Positions 46,168 to 55,075 of a DNA stretch of 64,000 bases are shown here, in pieces. A program made the position numbers and the translations under genes. Within the stretch, counting starts at the first letter, position 1. The number at the start of each line of letters is the position of its first letter. The DNA is from Microcoleus vaginatus WJT46-NPBG5 (GTDB taxonomy: Bacteria; Cyanobacteriota; Cyanobacteriia; Cyanobacteriales; Oscillatoriaceae): assembly GCA_019359355.1 (NCBI GenBank), contig JAHHHM010000001.1:186001-250000 (forward strand), in the 5' to 3' direction. The notes beneath the pieces are model-generated. The model was given only the letters and a program-made list of their open reading frames with translations. It did no database searches and was not told the DNA's origin.

Positions 46168-47238
46168 ATGAATTTTCAAGAAATATTTGGTCAAGAACCG
46201 GCAATAGAAGCCAGTGCGCCCGGACGCGTCAATTTACTCGGAGAACATACCGACTACAATGATGGATTCGTCTTGCCAACGACGATTCCTCAACGCACGA
46301 CGGTACAGTTAGGTTTAAGTGGGGATGAACAGCACCACTTCTACTCACAAAATTTAGACGAACGGGTAACAATTTCACAAAGTGATCCCACCCCGTCTGG
46401 GTTCGCCAGTTATATATTTGGGTGCATCCGGCTATTAGAAACAGAAGGCTACACGATCCCGGCTGTGAACGTGTACGTCAATTCATTAGTGCCGATGGGT
46501 TGCGGTTTGTCTAGTAGTGCGGCTTTGGAAGTGGCGACGCTGCGAGCACTGCGCGAACTTTTAAATCTGCCTGTTGATGATGTGCGGCTAGCGCAAATCG
46601 GACAGCAAGTGGAAATTCAGTATGCCGGTTTAAACTGCGGCATTATGGATCAAATGGCATCCAGTTTAGCCAGCACCGATTCGATGCTATTTTTGGACAC
46701 ACGCACGCTAGAGCGGCGAGTGTTGCCTTTTCCTGCCGGCGCAGAAATCCTCGTCATCGATAGTGGGGTACATCACGAACTAGCTGCAGGAAGCGGTTAC
46801 AATCAGCGTCGGGCTGAATGTGAGGAGGCGGCGCAACTACTGGGCGTAAAAGCCCTTAGAGATATTACCGATCCGCAAGTTACAGAGTCCTTACCCGAAT
46901 TGCTAGCGCAGCGGGCGCGTCACGTCATTACTGAAGATAACCGCGTGCTAGAAGCTGTGGAAGGGGTATCCGCCCAGCGATTTGGAGAGTTAATGAATGC
47001 TTCCCACACCAGCCAGCGAGATGATTATGAAGTTTCAGTGCCGGCAGTCGATAGCCTAGCGGCAATTTTACAGGAAACCCCCGGCGTCTTTGGTGCACGC
47101 CTGACAGGGGGCGGTTTTGGTGGTGCCTGCGTCGCTTTAGTGGAGACGGGTAAAGGTGCAGAAATCGCTAAAAATGTGTTGGAAAATTATAATAGTGCCG
47201 GTCATACTGGACGCGTATTAGTTTGCCCAGAATTGTAA
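46168..47238 (+). CDS. galK: Galactokinase
   Basis: GHMP-family kinase that phosphorylates galactose at C1, the first step of the Leloir pathway. The three GHMP motifs are clear: APGRVNLLGEHTDYNDGFVL near the N terminus (motif 1, galactokinase signature), PMGCGLSSSAALEVAT (motif 2, ATP loop) and ARLTGGGFGGACVALV (motif 3). The catalytic Asp lies in NCGIMDQMASSLAS. 356 residues is normal. With galT and galE in the same region it completes the pathway, and the GH2 enzyme gives a galactose source. Confidence 0.95.
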   Translation: MNFQEIFGQEPAIEASAPGRVNLLGEHTDYNDGFVLPTTIPQRTTVQLGLSGDEQHHFYSQNLDERVTISQSDPTPSGFASYIFGCIRLLETEGYTIPAVNVYVNSLVPMGCGLSSSAALEVATLRALRELLNLPVDDVRLAQIGQQVEIQYAGLNCGIMDQMASSLASTDSMLFLDTRTLERRVLPFPAGAEILVIDSGVHHELAAGSGYNQRRAECEEAAQLLGVKALRDITDPQVTESLPELLAQRARHVITEDNRVLEAVEGVSAQRFGELMNASHTSQRDDYEVSVPAVDSLAAILQETPGVFGARLTGGGFGGACVALVETGKGAEIAKNVLENYNSAGHTGRVLVCPEL

Positions 47239-47362
47239 CCCTATCAAAGCAATAAACCACTCGTACAAGCCGAAAACCCAAACATCTTTGTCTACATAAC
47301 AGCAAGTAAGTGCAAACATCTGTGTGTATCTGTGGTTAAAAAACACAGATACCTTACCCCAA

Positions 47363-47397
47363 GAAAAAACATCAGGGACACCCACAATGAGTGTCCC
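47363..47397 (-). terminator. Terminator of the baeRF gene
   Basis: GGGACAC / GTGTCCC (47375-47381, 47391-47397) with a nine-base loop; on the minus strand the stem is followed by TGATG and a run of six T. It lies 29 bp beyond the stop of the minus-strand gene. A second inverted repeat (GTATCTGTG / CACAGATAC, 47326-47352) sits just left of it. Confidence 0.6.
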
Positions 47398-47426
47398 CGC
47401 ACAACTCAAAAAACCTGTCACACTAA

Positions 47427-48596
47427 TTAATAGCGAAACACTGCCGCTAACGGAGCTTCAGCCGGCACTTTTTCAGGTTCCACTGCATAAACAGTTCCAC
47501 CGTTCAAGATCGTTTGAATCGCTGCGGAATTCAACAAATCGTCATCGCCGACTTCTGCCTCTTGATGGATCTCAATGGTATTCGTATCGGGATTAAACGT
47601 TCCCCACTGCTGAACACCCACCGCGACAAATAATTCCTCAACTCGCCCGTAATAAGCAGCCGGCACCGCTTCTTTCACATCCGTAGAAGTTTTTTCAGTG
47701 ATTGCTGCCAGTTCCTGATAGCGTTCCATTGCCTCTTGCTGTGCTTGCAAGAACACGGGTTCTACTATCGGCAAAGCTTGCTCGTGCAACTCTTCTGGTT
47801 TCAAGTGTTCAGGATTGCCGGTGATGCCTTCAGCAACGAGATGGGGGTAAGTATTCGCCTCACGGTAAATCGGGAATAGATACTCAACGCCGGCAAGTAC
47901 CAAAGGTGCTTTCTTGTTTCTTAAAAATTCATGCAGCGCATGATCGACAATGTGAAAATATTGCAGGATATCCTGTTGGATCTTATCCTGATCGGGGCTG
48001 CCTTGGCCGTGAAAACTTCCCGCGTGTTGAAAGGAATTATTTGTCCCGCCTTTAGATGTGCTGAGCCGATACTGTCCGTCTTTGGCAGTTGGATCATATT
48101 GCAGCGCATCATCCATACTCTTCGGCAAGTTTTCGACTTCCACTTCTCTGGCACCGTAGCGCGTGCATTCCAGCAGTCTGACTTCCTGTTGACTTAGCGC
48201 TAAAAGATAAAACAGTCCATCGCTGGTGAGCAGTGGCATTAAGGGTTTGAGATGGAAATTATCTGCAACAACGACTAATTCGGCAAAACTCAGCGGTGAG
48301 CGATAGTAGTGGAAAAAATCAGGCCCAATAAAAATTGCCAATCCGTTGTTTTGGTTTTCCCAGAAAGTTGCTTCATCAATTTCTTGGAGAGCCGACTCTA
48401 AAACTTTTCTAATTTCTGTTTTTTCAAAGCCATACTCTTCTAATTTATTTTCAGCTTCCCGCACTAAATTTTTAAAACGCACAGGATTTTGTTGAATTTC
48501 TGGCCCAACTCGATAGATGGGCATATAAATTGAAACGCTTACTCCTGTCGGTTGTTCAACTAGATTTTTAAGTTCTTCTACAGACAGTAAAGTCAT
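47427..48596 (-). CDS. eRF1-like protein (baeRF family 7 type)
   Basis: 389-residue member of the bacterial archaeo-eukaryotic release-factor-like families. The N terminus (LLSVEELKNLVEQPTGVSVS then IYMPIYRVGPEIQQNPVRFK) and C-terminal LLNSAAIQTILNGGTVYAVE then AVFRY agree with baeRF type 7 as I know it. These proteins share the eRF1 middle and C domains and are thought to act on the ribosome, for example in hibernation or rescue, but their role is poorly known. A strong AAAGGAG lies before the ATG. The upstream region is AT-rich. It is convergent with galK and not functionally related to it. Confidence 0.72.
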   Translation of the reverse strand: MTLLSVEELKNLVEQPTGVSVSIYMPIYRVGPEIQQNPVRFKNLVREAENKLEEYGFEKTEIRKVLESALQEIDEATFWENQNNGLAIFIGPDFFHYYRSPLSFAELVVVADNFHLKPLMPLLTSDGLFYLLALSQQEVRLLECTRYGAREVEVENLPKSMDDALQYDPTAKDGQYRLSTSKGGTNNSFQHAGSFHGQGSPDQDKIQQDILQYFHIVDHALHEFLRNKKAPLVLAGVEYLFPIYREANTYPHLVAEGITGNPEHLKPEELHEQALPIVEPVFLQAQQEAMERYQELAAITEKTSTDVKEAVPAAYYGRVEELFVAVGVQQWGTFNPDTNTIEIHQEAEVGDDDLLNSAAIQTILNGGTVYAVEPEKVPAEAPLAAVFRY

Positions 48597-49038
48597 GGTT
48601 TTGACTCCTTTTTAAAGTGCTGCTATCTAATGAAGTGAAATAGATGCAAAAAAGGACTCCAGAGGCATTCAATACGTCTTTTAAACTTTATTACCGCAAA
48701 ACATTGATATTTTCTCTAGTAGCCACTTCTTCGCGTGCCGACCCTACCTGATACTATTTCGAAAGTTTATCTTTGCAATTAAAGCTGATGCGTCTACCTA
48801 AAGAATGACGTTTTATGATAATTCCAGTCTCTAAAAAATGTTAAATATTGTAAAGTTTTTAGACAAAACAGATTTTTACTTTCAATTTTTCTTGTATTGA
48901 TGAATACAAGCAAACTTTAATTAATATTATGCCGCTTGGGGGAAGTGTCAAGCAGTTAAAAGTATTAACTTTCCTTCAAGCGAGAATCTGCTTTTGCTAA
49001 CGCCCTGTTTATACATTGAAAGTCAGCTAGGATGCGTT
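48597..49038. other. Intergenic between divergent genes
   Basis: About 440 bp, AT-rich, separating the minus-strand baeRF gene and the plus-strand hydrolase. It should hold both promoters; no further gene is seen. Confidence 0.5.
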
Positions 49039-49893
49039 ATGAGTGAAATAAAAACGATTGTTCTACCCATTGGTCGGGAACAGCCGGATGTGGAAAATGG
49101 CTCGATCTTCTTTGTGGGAACGGCAACGGTTATCCTTCGTTATGCAGGATTCACAATTCTAACTGACCCGAACTTTCTCCATCAGGGCGATCACGTACAT
49201 TTGGGCTATGGAATTCGCGCGACGCGAACGACAAATCCCGCTATAGAAATTGAAGCCTTGCCACCCATTGACTTACTCGTGCTTTCGCATATGCATGAGG
49301 ATCATTTTGATCGCGTGGCAGAGGAAAAGCTGGATAAAAGGATTCCCATTGTTAGCACGCAGCACGCTATCGCCAAGCTCAATAAGAAAGGTTTTAATTC
49401 AACTTATGCCCTGGAAACGTGGGAAAAAATAACCTTTACAAAAGGTGAAGAAAAACTTTGCATCAGTGCGATGCCGGGTACACATGGCCCTGCTTTTCTT
49501 TCCGCTGCACTGCCGCCGGTGATGGGGAGTATGCTGGAATTTCAAACATCTGCCGGCCAGACTCGCTTTCGGCTTTACATTACGGGAGATACGCTGATTA
49601 CGGAACAGTTGAAGGAAATTCCTAAGCGTTACTCTGATATTGATTTAGCCATGCTGCACTTGGGCGGAACAATGGTTTTTGGGGTATTACTGACGATGGA
49701 TGGAAAACAAGGCGTAGAAGCGATTCAAATTATCGCACCTCACACGGCTATCCCCATTCACTATAACGATTACACGGTTTTTAAATCACCCCTTGAAGAC
49801 TTTATGAAGGCCGTGACTGCAGCCGGCCTGGAAGAACGAGTGAAATACTTAAATCACGGGGACACTTACACATTTAAAGTGCCGAGAGCTTAA
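49039..49893 (+). CDS. Metallo-beta-lactamase-fold hydrolase (UlaG-like)
   Basis: 284 residues from the ATG at 49039 (AGGATG just before it). The zinc-binding motif is LSHMHEDHFDR (HxHxDH); further ligands are in GTHGP (about residue 149) and the Asp of LYITGDTLI; the last His is in AIPIHYNDYT. The N-terminal FFVGTATVILRYAGFTILTD is typical of UlaG-like/L-ascorbate-6-phosphate-lactonase-related hydrolases. The true substrate is unknown; small-molecule esters or lactones are likely. It stands alone. Confidence 0.85.
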   Translation: MSEIKTIVLPIGREQPDVENGSIFFVGTATVILRYAGFTILTDPNFLHQGDHVHLGYGIRATRTTNPAIEIEALPPIDLLVLSHMHEDHFDRVAEEKLDKRIPIVSTQHAIAKLNKKGFNSTYALETWEKITFTKGEEKLCISAMPGTHGPAFLSAALPPVMGSMLEFQTSAGQTRFRLYITGDTLITEQLKEIPKRYSDIDLAMLHLGGTMVFGVLLTMDGKQGVEAIQIIAPHTAIPIHYNDYTVFKSPLEDFMKAVTAAGLEERVKYLNHGDTYTFKVPRA

Positions 49894-50089
49894 CCGCCAC
49901 AAAGAGAAAAAATACGCTCAAGAGAAAGTCTTGTTAACTATCTCCAAGCGCATTAGTTTTTTATGATACCTCTGGCAAATATCCAGTTATTTTGCCGGCA
50001 GAACTGAATTTAAGTATCAAATTCATTTGTGGGGCAAGCATCCTGCCGGCTTTATATCTGCTACTGCAAGAGGTATATATTGGCGAAAA

Positions 50090-50488
50090 TTATCGGCTTG
50101 AGTTTCCACTCACCGCATCACCGGCAGTCTCCAAAGCACGCTGTGGCGCTTCAAGAATGTCACCGGCTTTATCTTTCACCGAACCAAAAAACTCTTTGGT
50201 ACTCTCAGGAACCGGCTGATCAAGATTCAACCTTTCACGGAGGGTTTCACCCAAGTTTTTACCGTTAGTATTTGGAGGCAGAGGTTTCTGAGGAATGGAA
50301 CTTCCCGGACGAGAAGCCTTATCAATTTCGTAAGCATTCCCTTCTGGGGTCAGCGCGCCGGCAGCCAGGGCTTGACTTGCGTTGCCGGCGATAAATGGGG
50401 CACTAAAAAATAGGACGGTTGCTACTAGGAAAGCACTCAAGATTTGACGTAACCGAAGATTCTTTAACTGGGAAATAACTTGTTTCAT
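50090..50488 (-). CDS. Exported small protein, cyanobacterial
   Basis: 132 residues. A signal peptide (QILSAFLVATVLFFSAPFIA, cleavage near ALAAG) is followed by a charged, proline-rich mature part: NLGETLRERLNLDQPVPEST and KDKAGDILEAPQRALETAGD. It resembles the small secreted proteins of cyanobacteria that are often labelled low-temperature-induced, but this is an impression only. The ATG has AAAGGAG before it. It probably forms amphipathic helices in the periplasm. Function unknown. Confidence 0.72.
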   Translation of the reverse strand: MKQVISQLKNLRLRQILSAFLVATVLFFSAPFIAGNASQALAAGALTPEGNAYEIDKASRPGSSIPQKPLPPNTNGKNLGETLRERLNLDQPVPESTKEFFGSVKDKAGDILEAPQRALETAGDAVSGNSSR

Positions 50489-50837
50489 TGAATGACTCCT
50501 TTTCAGTTCTATGATGTTAATACAATTTTAACACAATTGCTTTTTTTGGTTTCAACTGTTTTATTTTTAGTAAGTATTAATCTAGAATTAACGGATACGG
50601 AATCAAATTAAAAACGATTGACTTCACTGTTCTGAATCGGGTGAAGCCTCATTGAGCTTCTGCTTTCTTAACTAACCGTTAATCTAATAAACTGCAAAAG
50701 ATGAAACCTGTGCCGGCAAACAGGTTTTATCATGTTACTTATTTGATTGCCGGCGAACTTCAATTGCCCTGCTTAAAAGCTTGCATCGCTAACATGGCTC
50801 CGGCTACAGCTTCCAAGCAGTGATTGAGAGGAGGTTT
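50489..50837. other. Intergenic with a small hairpin
   Basis: About 350 bp. AAACCTG / CAGGTTT (50704-50710, 50721-50727) encloses a TGCCGGCA octamer and may terminate the 50838-51851 gene. Otherwise only AT-rich promoter-like sequence is seen. Confidence 0.45.
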
Positions 50838-51851
50838 CTAAATTTGATTTTGGTTGGTGAACGCGGCTGCTGCCAGCAAGGCTGCCACTCCCAAAACGCT
50901 GCCGGCAATTGCCACTGCCGGATTCAGTATTATCCAGTCAGATAAGCTGGGGATTGTCAAGTGACCAAAATCTCCCTGCACTCGGTCATAACCGGCCATT
51001 GGCTCAAACAAATTATCCGGCGCATCCTCAGACTTTGGCTCAGGGGTTCGTTGTCCCGGAAAGGCGATGAGTAGCAGCAGCACATCCACCAGCTGAGGTG
51101 AAAGCCGTTGCAGCACATCCAGCACTCGACCGACATCTCCCACAATGTAGTCACGGGTTGGATGCTCAGCGACGTGCAGGATCGCATCAGCAACTAACTT
51201 GGGGTCGTAGTAGGGTGGAATTCCTGTAGGTTTTACGCCTAACTTGGTGCGAACGTGATTGTAGTAAGGCGTGTTGACCACCGAGGGTTTCACACTCGTG
51301 ACACTGATGGGGATTTTTTCGTGTTGGAGTTCCACGCGCAGGGATTCGAGGAAGCCTTCCATGCCGTGCTTTGCTGATGAATAAGGGCTTTGCAGCGGCA
51401 CGGATCGCCGGCCTTCCATCGAGGAAATGTGAATCAACGCGCCCCGACCTTCTCGCTTGAGATGGGGGAGCGCTGCCATGGCCCCGTATACTTGCCCCAT
51501 CAAGCTAACGTCAATGACGCGCTGAAATTCTTCTGGGGTGATTTGGTCAAAGGAGGCGAGGACGCCGGTGGCTGCGGCGTGAACCCAGGTATCGAGCCGG
51601 CCATAAACTTCTATCGCTTTGTCGGCGATCGCTTGCACCTGAGCAAAGTCTGCTACATCAGCTGTGATCGCCACAGCTACACCCCCGGCATTTTGGATCT
51701 CTCGCACTAAGGACTCTAACCCTGATTGGCTGCGAGCCGATACCACCACTTTTGCCCCTCGTGCGGCGAACTGTAAGGCAGTCTGACGCCCGATGCCGCT
51801 GGAGGCTCCAACGACTGCGACAACCTGCTGGTTTATCGGCTTCAGTTGCAT
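50838..51851 (-). CDS. Short-chain dehydrogenase with C-terminal membrane anchor
   Basis: 337-residue NAD(P)-dependent oxidoreductase. The cofactor loop is VVGASSGIGRQTALQFAARG (residues 13-32), the active-site Ser is in IHISSMEGRRSVPLQ and the Tyr-Lys pair in PYSSAKHGMEGFLES. The classical SDR part ends near residue 250; the extra C-terminal part closes with a hydrophobic helix (LNPAVAIAGSVLGVAALLAA) that should anchor it in a membrane. AAAGGAG precedes the ATG. The substrate is unknown; related enzymes of this shape act on lipids or are of unknown function. Confidence 0.88.
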   Translation of the reverse strand: MQLKPINQQVVAVVGASSGIGRQTALQFAARGAKVVVSARSQSGLESLVREIQNAGGVAVAITADVADFAQVQAIADKAIEVYGRLDTWVHAAATGVLASFDQITPEEFQRVIDVSLMGQVYGAMAALPHLKREGRGALIHISSMEGRRSVPLQSPYSSAKHGMEGFLESLRVELQHEKIPISVTSVKPSVVNTPYYNHVRTKLGVKPTGIPPYYDPKLVADAILHVAEHPTRDYIVGDVGRVLDVLQRLSPQLVDVLLLLIAFPGQRTPEPKSEDAPDNLFEPMAGYDRVQGDFGHLTIPSLSDWIILNPAVAIAGSVLGVAALLAAAAFTNQNQI

Positions 51852-51986
51852 TAAATAGCGCTCCTTTTCTGTTCTTGAACCTGTTTTTCTCGCTTGGGAT
51901 TTGGCAATGGCTGCCGGCCCGATTTTGATAATTTGAGCCGGCAGCCTGAAGAAAATGTGACGATTTGGGATTTTCCGAAGGTGTTT

Positions 51987-53204
51987 TTATCCCTCTGGAG
52001 TCATGCTCCGAGCCATTTGTAGATGCTCCTCTAGGAGTGGGAGCTTCTCGGCTGCCCAGGCTTTCAAATCTTGAGCCTGTCCTTGTTGAGTTTGGCTTTG
52101 GAACAAGGAGACATCCTCGGTGTGAGCGTTGACCATTTCTTGCATATAAGCTGAGTCAAACTCTCTCCCAGAAAGCTTAGACAATCGCTCCACCTTCGCT
52201 CGGTTTTTTTCGCCCATATCTGTTGGCAAAGTCAGACCTTTTTGACGGGCTAATTGCGTCAGTTCTTGCGTCGCTTGGGTGTGATGCTCAACCATCATTT
52301 GCCCAAACTCTTTGACTGCGTCAGATGTGGCTTTTTGTGCTGCCAGTTGACCCAGTTGGATTTCTGCTAGGTTATCCTGGGCGGCTTTCATAACGAAATC
52401 CCTGTCCGCAGTGCTCAGAGAACTTTGGGAATTTCCTCTAGCGGGATTGTTAGTCCCTCCTGCGGGCGCATTCCTCGTGCCTGGGGTGTTGCTGCCTTCA
52501 CCTTGGCGCTGCTGCATGGTGCCGGGAGTATTGCTGCCCTCACCTTGACGCTGCTGCATGGTGCCTGGGGTGTTGCTGCCTTCACCTTGGCGCTGCTGCA
52601 TGGTGCCTGGGGTGTTGCTGCCTTCACCTTGGCGCTGCTGCATGGTGCCTGGGGTGTTGCTGCCTTCACCTTGGCGCTGCTGCATGGTGCCGGGAGTGTT
52701 GCTGCCTCCACCTTGACGCTGCTGCATGGTGCCTGGGGTATTGCTGCCTTCACCTTGGCGCTGCTGCATGGTGCCTGGGGTGTTGCTGCCTTCACCTTGG
52801 CGCTGCTGCATGGTGCCTGGGGTGTTCATTTCCCCTGCCGGCCCATTGCTGTTAGTTGGGTTGCTCGTGCCCCCACCCTGACGCATCCTTTCTGGGGTGT
52901 TGGTGCCCCCACCCTGCTGTAGCCTGCCTGGGGCGTTAGTTTCCCCTGCCGGCGCGGTGATATTTTCTGGGATATTTGTGTCTGTTGCCGGCCCGCTGCT
53001 GTTGTCTGGAGTATTCATAGAATCCCCAGTTTCACCCGTGGTGCCTGGAGTATTCTGAGCAATATCTAAACCTTGAGAGACAGATGGGTTAACAGTGCGG
53101 GGTGTCACATTCATCTGTGCCAATACCGGCAGACTGATTAAGGAACTCACACTGGCGATTCCCAGAAACCCAGCTAGTTTCTTGAGGCTATTTTTGCGAC
53201 TCAT
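51987..53204 (-). CDS. Exported DUF4142 protein with 14-residue repeats
   Basis: 405 residues. A signal peptide (about 1-29, cleaved after VLAQ) is followed by an Asn/Thr/Gly/Pro-rich region; residues 127-238 are eight perfect-to-near-perfect copies of the 14-residue unit NTPGTMQQRQGEGS. The C-terminal 140 residues are a DUF4142 domain: a ferritin-like helical bundle (DRDFVMKAAQDNLAEIQLGQ, MVEHHTQATQELTQLARQKG, LEEHLQMARSM). DUF4142 proteins are periplasmic, and the His/Glu positions could bind metal. The repeat part probably forms a flexible stalk. The opposite-strand frames over the repeats are shadows. Confidence 0.88.
   Translation of the reverse strand: MSRKNSLKKLAGFLGIASVSSLISLPVLAQMNVTPRTVNPSVSQGLDIAQNTPGTTGETGDSMNTPDNSSGPATDTNIPENITAPAGETNAPGRLQQGGGTNTPERMRQGGGTSNPTNSNGPAGEMNTPGTMQQRQGEGSNTPGTMQQRQGEGSNTPGTMQQRQGGGSNTPGTMQQRQGEGSNTPGTMQQRQGEGSNTPGTMQQRQGEGSNTPGTMQQRQGEGSNTPGTMQQRQGEGSNTPGTRNAPAGGTNNPARGNSQSSLSTADRDFVMKAAQDNLAEIQLGQLAAQKATSDAVKEFGQMMVEHHTQATQELTQLARQKGLTLPTDMGEKNRAKVERLSKLSGREFDSAYMQEMVNAHTEDVSLFQSQTQQGQAQDLKAWAAEKLPLLEEHLQMARSMTPEG
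52491..52826 (-). repeat. Eight 42-bp coding tandem repeats
   Basis: Eight 42-bp units code for NTPGTMQQRQGEGS inside the DUF4142 gene; one unit has GGG for GEG, and a ninth partial unit follows (52476-52490). The units are nearly identical at the DNA level, so their number can change by slippage or recombination. Being coding and adjoining without spacers, they are not a CRISPR array. Confidence 0.92.
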
Positions 53205-53368
53205 CGTTTTATCTACCTTTGATTTTTTGAAGTGCTAAATGGCTATGCACCCTGCCTCGGAAGATCGGAATGTTCGGAGGTTTTGAATTGATCGGTGAGT
53301 GAAATTTTGTCGCTATTAACAACAGATCTAGAAGCCAGCAATACCGGCAGCCTATTCGCTAAATCGCT

Positions 53369-54412
53369 CTAACGGTGATGAACGACTTCTTCACGTTGAA
53401 CGACTGGTTTTGATTTGCGGAATAAATTGGCTAACCCGCTTAAGCCGAGTAAACCGAGTAAACCCCAATTAGATGCACGGCTTTTCCGGCGAGTTGTCGC
53501 GGCTTCAGTCGCACCATAAGGAGTTGTGGTGGGGCTGGGCGAGACGGTGGTGGTTGTTGTGGTTGTGCGGGTGGTACTCGGCGTTGTGGTTGTGCCTAAA
53601 CCGCTCGGTGTTGTAGTGGTGGTGCTTCTCGGCGTTGTGGTGGTGCTGCTGCCGCCCGGAGTTGTCGTGCTGCCGGTGCCGGTGCTTCCCGGAGAGGTGG
53701 TGGTGCCTAAGCCGCCCGGAGTTGTGGTGGTATCTGTCCCTAAACCGCTTGGCGTCGTGCTGTTGTCGGTGCCGGTGCCTAAACCGCTCGGTGTCGTCCT
53801 ATCTATGTCTGTATCACCAGGAGAGGTGGTGGTGCCTAAGCCGCCCGGAGTTGTGGTGGTATCTGTGCCTAAACCGCTTGGTGTCGTGCTGCCGGCTCCG
53901 GTATCATCGGGCGTGTCGGTGCCTAAACCGCTCGGTGTTGTCGTGCTGCCGGTGCCATCTGGACTGGTGGTGGTATCTGTGCCTAAACCGCTCGGTGTCG
54001 TCGTGCTGCCGGTGCCGGTGCCATCGAGAGTGCCGGTGCCGGCTCCTGAACCTGTGGGGCTAGTAGAATTTGTGCCTGTGCTATCGCCGTCAGTGGTGGT
54101 GCCGGCTCCTGAGCGTGTGGGGCTTGTGGTGGTACCTGTTCCTGAGCCACTGCCGGTTCCTAAACCACTGCCGGTTCCTGAACCACTGCCGGTTCCTAAA
54201 CCACTGCCGGTTCCTGAGCCACTGCCGGTTCCTAAACCACTGCCGGTTCCTGAACCACTGCCGGCTCCTGAACCACTGCCGGCTCCTGAACCACCGCCGG
54301 CTCCTGAACCACCACCTGACTGGGCGGAGGAGGGCAAATCTAAAGGCACACTAGCTACAGCTATAGTAAAAGCACCCGCACAAACAATTTTCAACAAGTT
54401 AGAAGGTTTCAT
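53369..54412 (-). CDS. WGxxGxxG-type surface protein, Gly/Ser/Thr-rich
   Basis: 347 residues. A signal peptide (about 1-30, AFTIAVASVPLD... SSAQS) is followed by Gly/Ser runs of the type GSGTGSGLGT (about 32-95), then a Thr/Pro/Gly-rich part with many TTTPSGLGT units. Near the C terminus is NWGLLGLLGLSGLANLFRK (315-333), a WGxxGxxG motif with a basic tail, as in a class of sorting signals that resemble PEP-CTERM and MYXO-CTERM. The tail ends in REEVVHHR. It is likely an exported, possibly surface-attached, glycosylated filler protein. The opposite strand is open over 315 codons because of the repeat composition; that frame is not real. Confidence 0.75.
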   Translation of the reverse strand: MKPSNLLKIVCAGAFTIAVASVPLDLPSSAQSGGGSGAGGGSGAGSGSGAGSGSGTGSGLGTGSGSGTGSGLGTGSGSGTGSGLGTGSGSGTGTTTSPTRSGAGTTTDGDSTGTNSTSPTGSGAGTGTLDGTGTGSTTTPSGLGTDTTTSPDGTGSTTTPSGLGTDTPDDTGAGSTTPSGLGTDTTTTPGGLGTTTSPGDTDIDRTTPSGLGTGTDNSTTPSGLGTDTTTTPGGLGTTTSPGSTGTGSTTTPGGSSTTTTPRSTTTTTPSGLGTTTTPSTTRTTTTTTTVSPSPTTTPYGATEAATTRRKSRASNWGLLGLLGLSGLANLFRKSKPVVQREEVVHHR

Positions 54413-55075
54413 AATCTACATTCCTCTGGGCTTTAACATTTTTGACCGTTCTGTCTTTCTCAATCAGCTTTGAGTATTGAATTAGCTGCTGCATTTAAGC
54501 CAGCTTTTCCAAACATTTTTGACAACGCTTCCTGGGTGCCACCGGCTGGTAACGGGCGAACTCATGACGAGCCAGGAGAACCGTTCAATCTACAGCCAAT
54601 TCACTGGCAGTCTGTACGGCCCTCTCTGCAAGTTTGATTATTCCCCCTTACGGTATGGCTAATGCCCTGCTTTCGCCTACAGCCCGTAGGAGGATTTCGC
54701 TGTTCTCATAATCCGCCCTCCGGTGTATGTATTCTGGTTTTTCCAAAGAATTCTGAGGCTCAGTTAAATCCTCTTCGGGCTTGAGTTTGATAGCTTTTTG
54801 TGAACCTGAATTTTTTGAGGCGCTGTTTGTCTTCAGATTTGCCTAACAAATTACTTTTGTCCTTCATCTTCAGCGTTCAATAACCACTGCTGCTCTCATC
54901 GCACTTCTACCAAAGGAAGGAATCTAAGGTTAAGTTAACCTGTAATCAAGATAACTTTTAGCCAGAAAGTCGGCACGCTTGATTTGATGCCGGCTGCACC
55001 TGACGGTTAATCGGCAGTGCTGCCCCACCGATTCGGAACTCTCTTGCAAAAAAATAAATATCTCAAACTGCCAGA
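54413..55075. other. Intergenic, no gene seen
   Basis: About 660 bp between the WGxxGxxG gene and the first GT-C-like gene. No credible open frame on either strand. A string resembling a B12 box (GAGCCAGGAGAACC, near 54569) was examined and rejected because the rest of the riboswitch is absent. Confidence 0.45.

Noticed and set aside
52476-52830. CRISPR-like repeat array
   Set aside because: The repeats adjoin without unique spacers and code in frame for NTPGTMQQRQGEGS.
52425-52922. Plus- and minus-strand alternative frames over the 42-bp repeats
   Set aside because: A 42-bp unit is a multiple of three, so every frame without a stop stays open. Only the DUF4142 frame has a signal peptide and a known domain.
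53526-54473. 315-codon plus-strand frame opposite the WGxxGxxG gene, rich in Val/Pro
   Set aside because: It is open only because the opposite gene is made of Gly/Thr/Pro repeats. It lacks a ribosome site, and the minus strand has a signal peptide and a sorting-like C terminus.
54530-54600. Cobalamin riboswitch (GAGCCAGGAGAACC resembles a B12 box)
   Set aside because: The rest of the aptamer core is missing and no B12-related gene follows on either strand.
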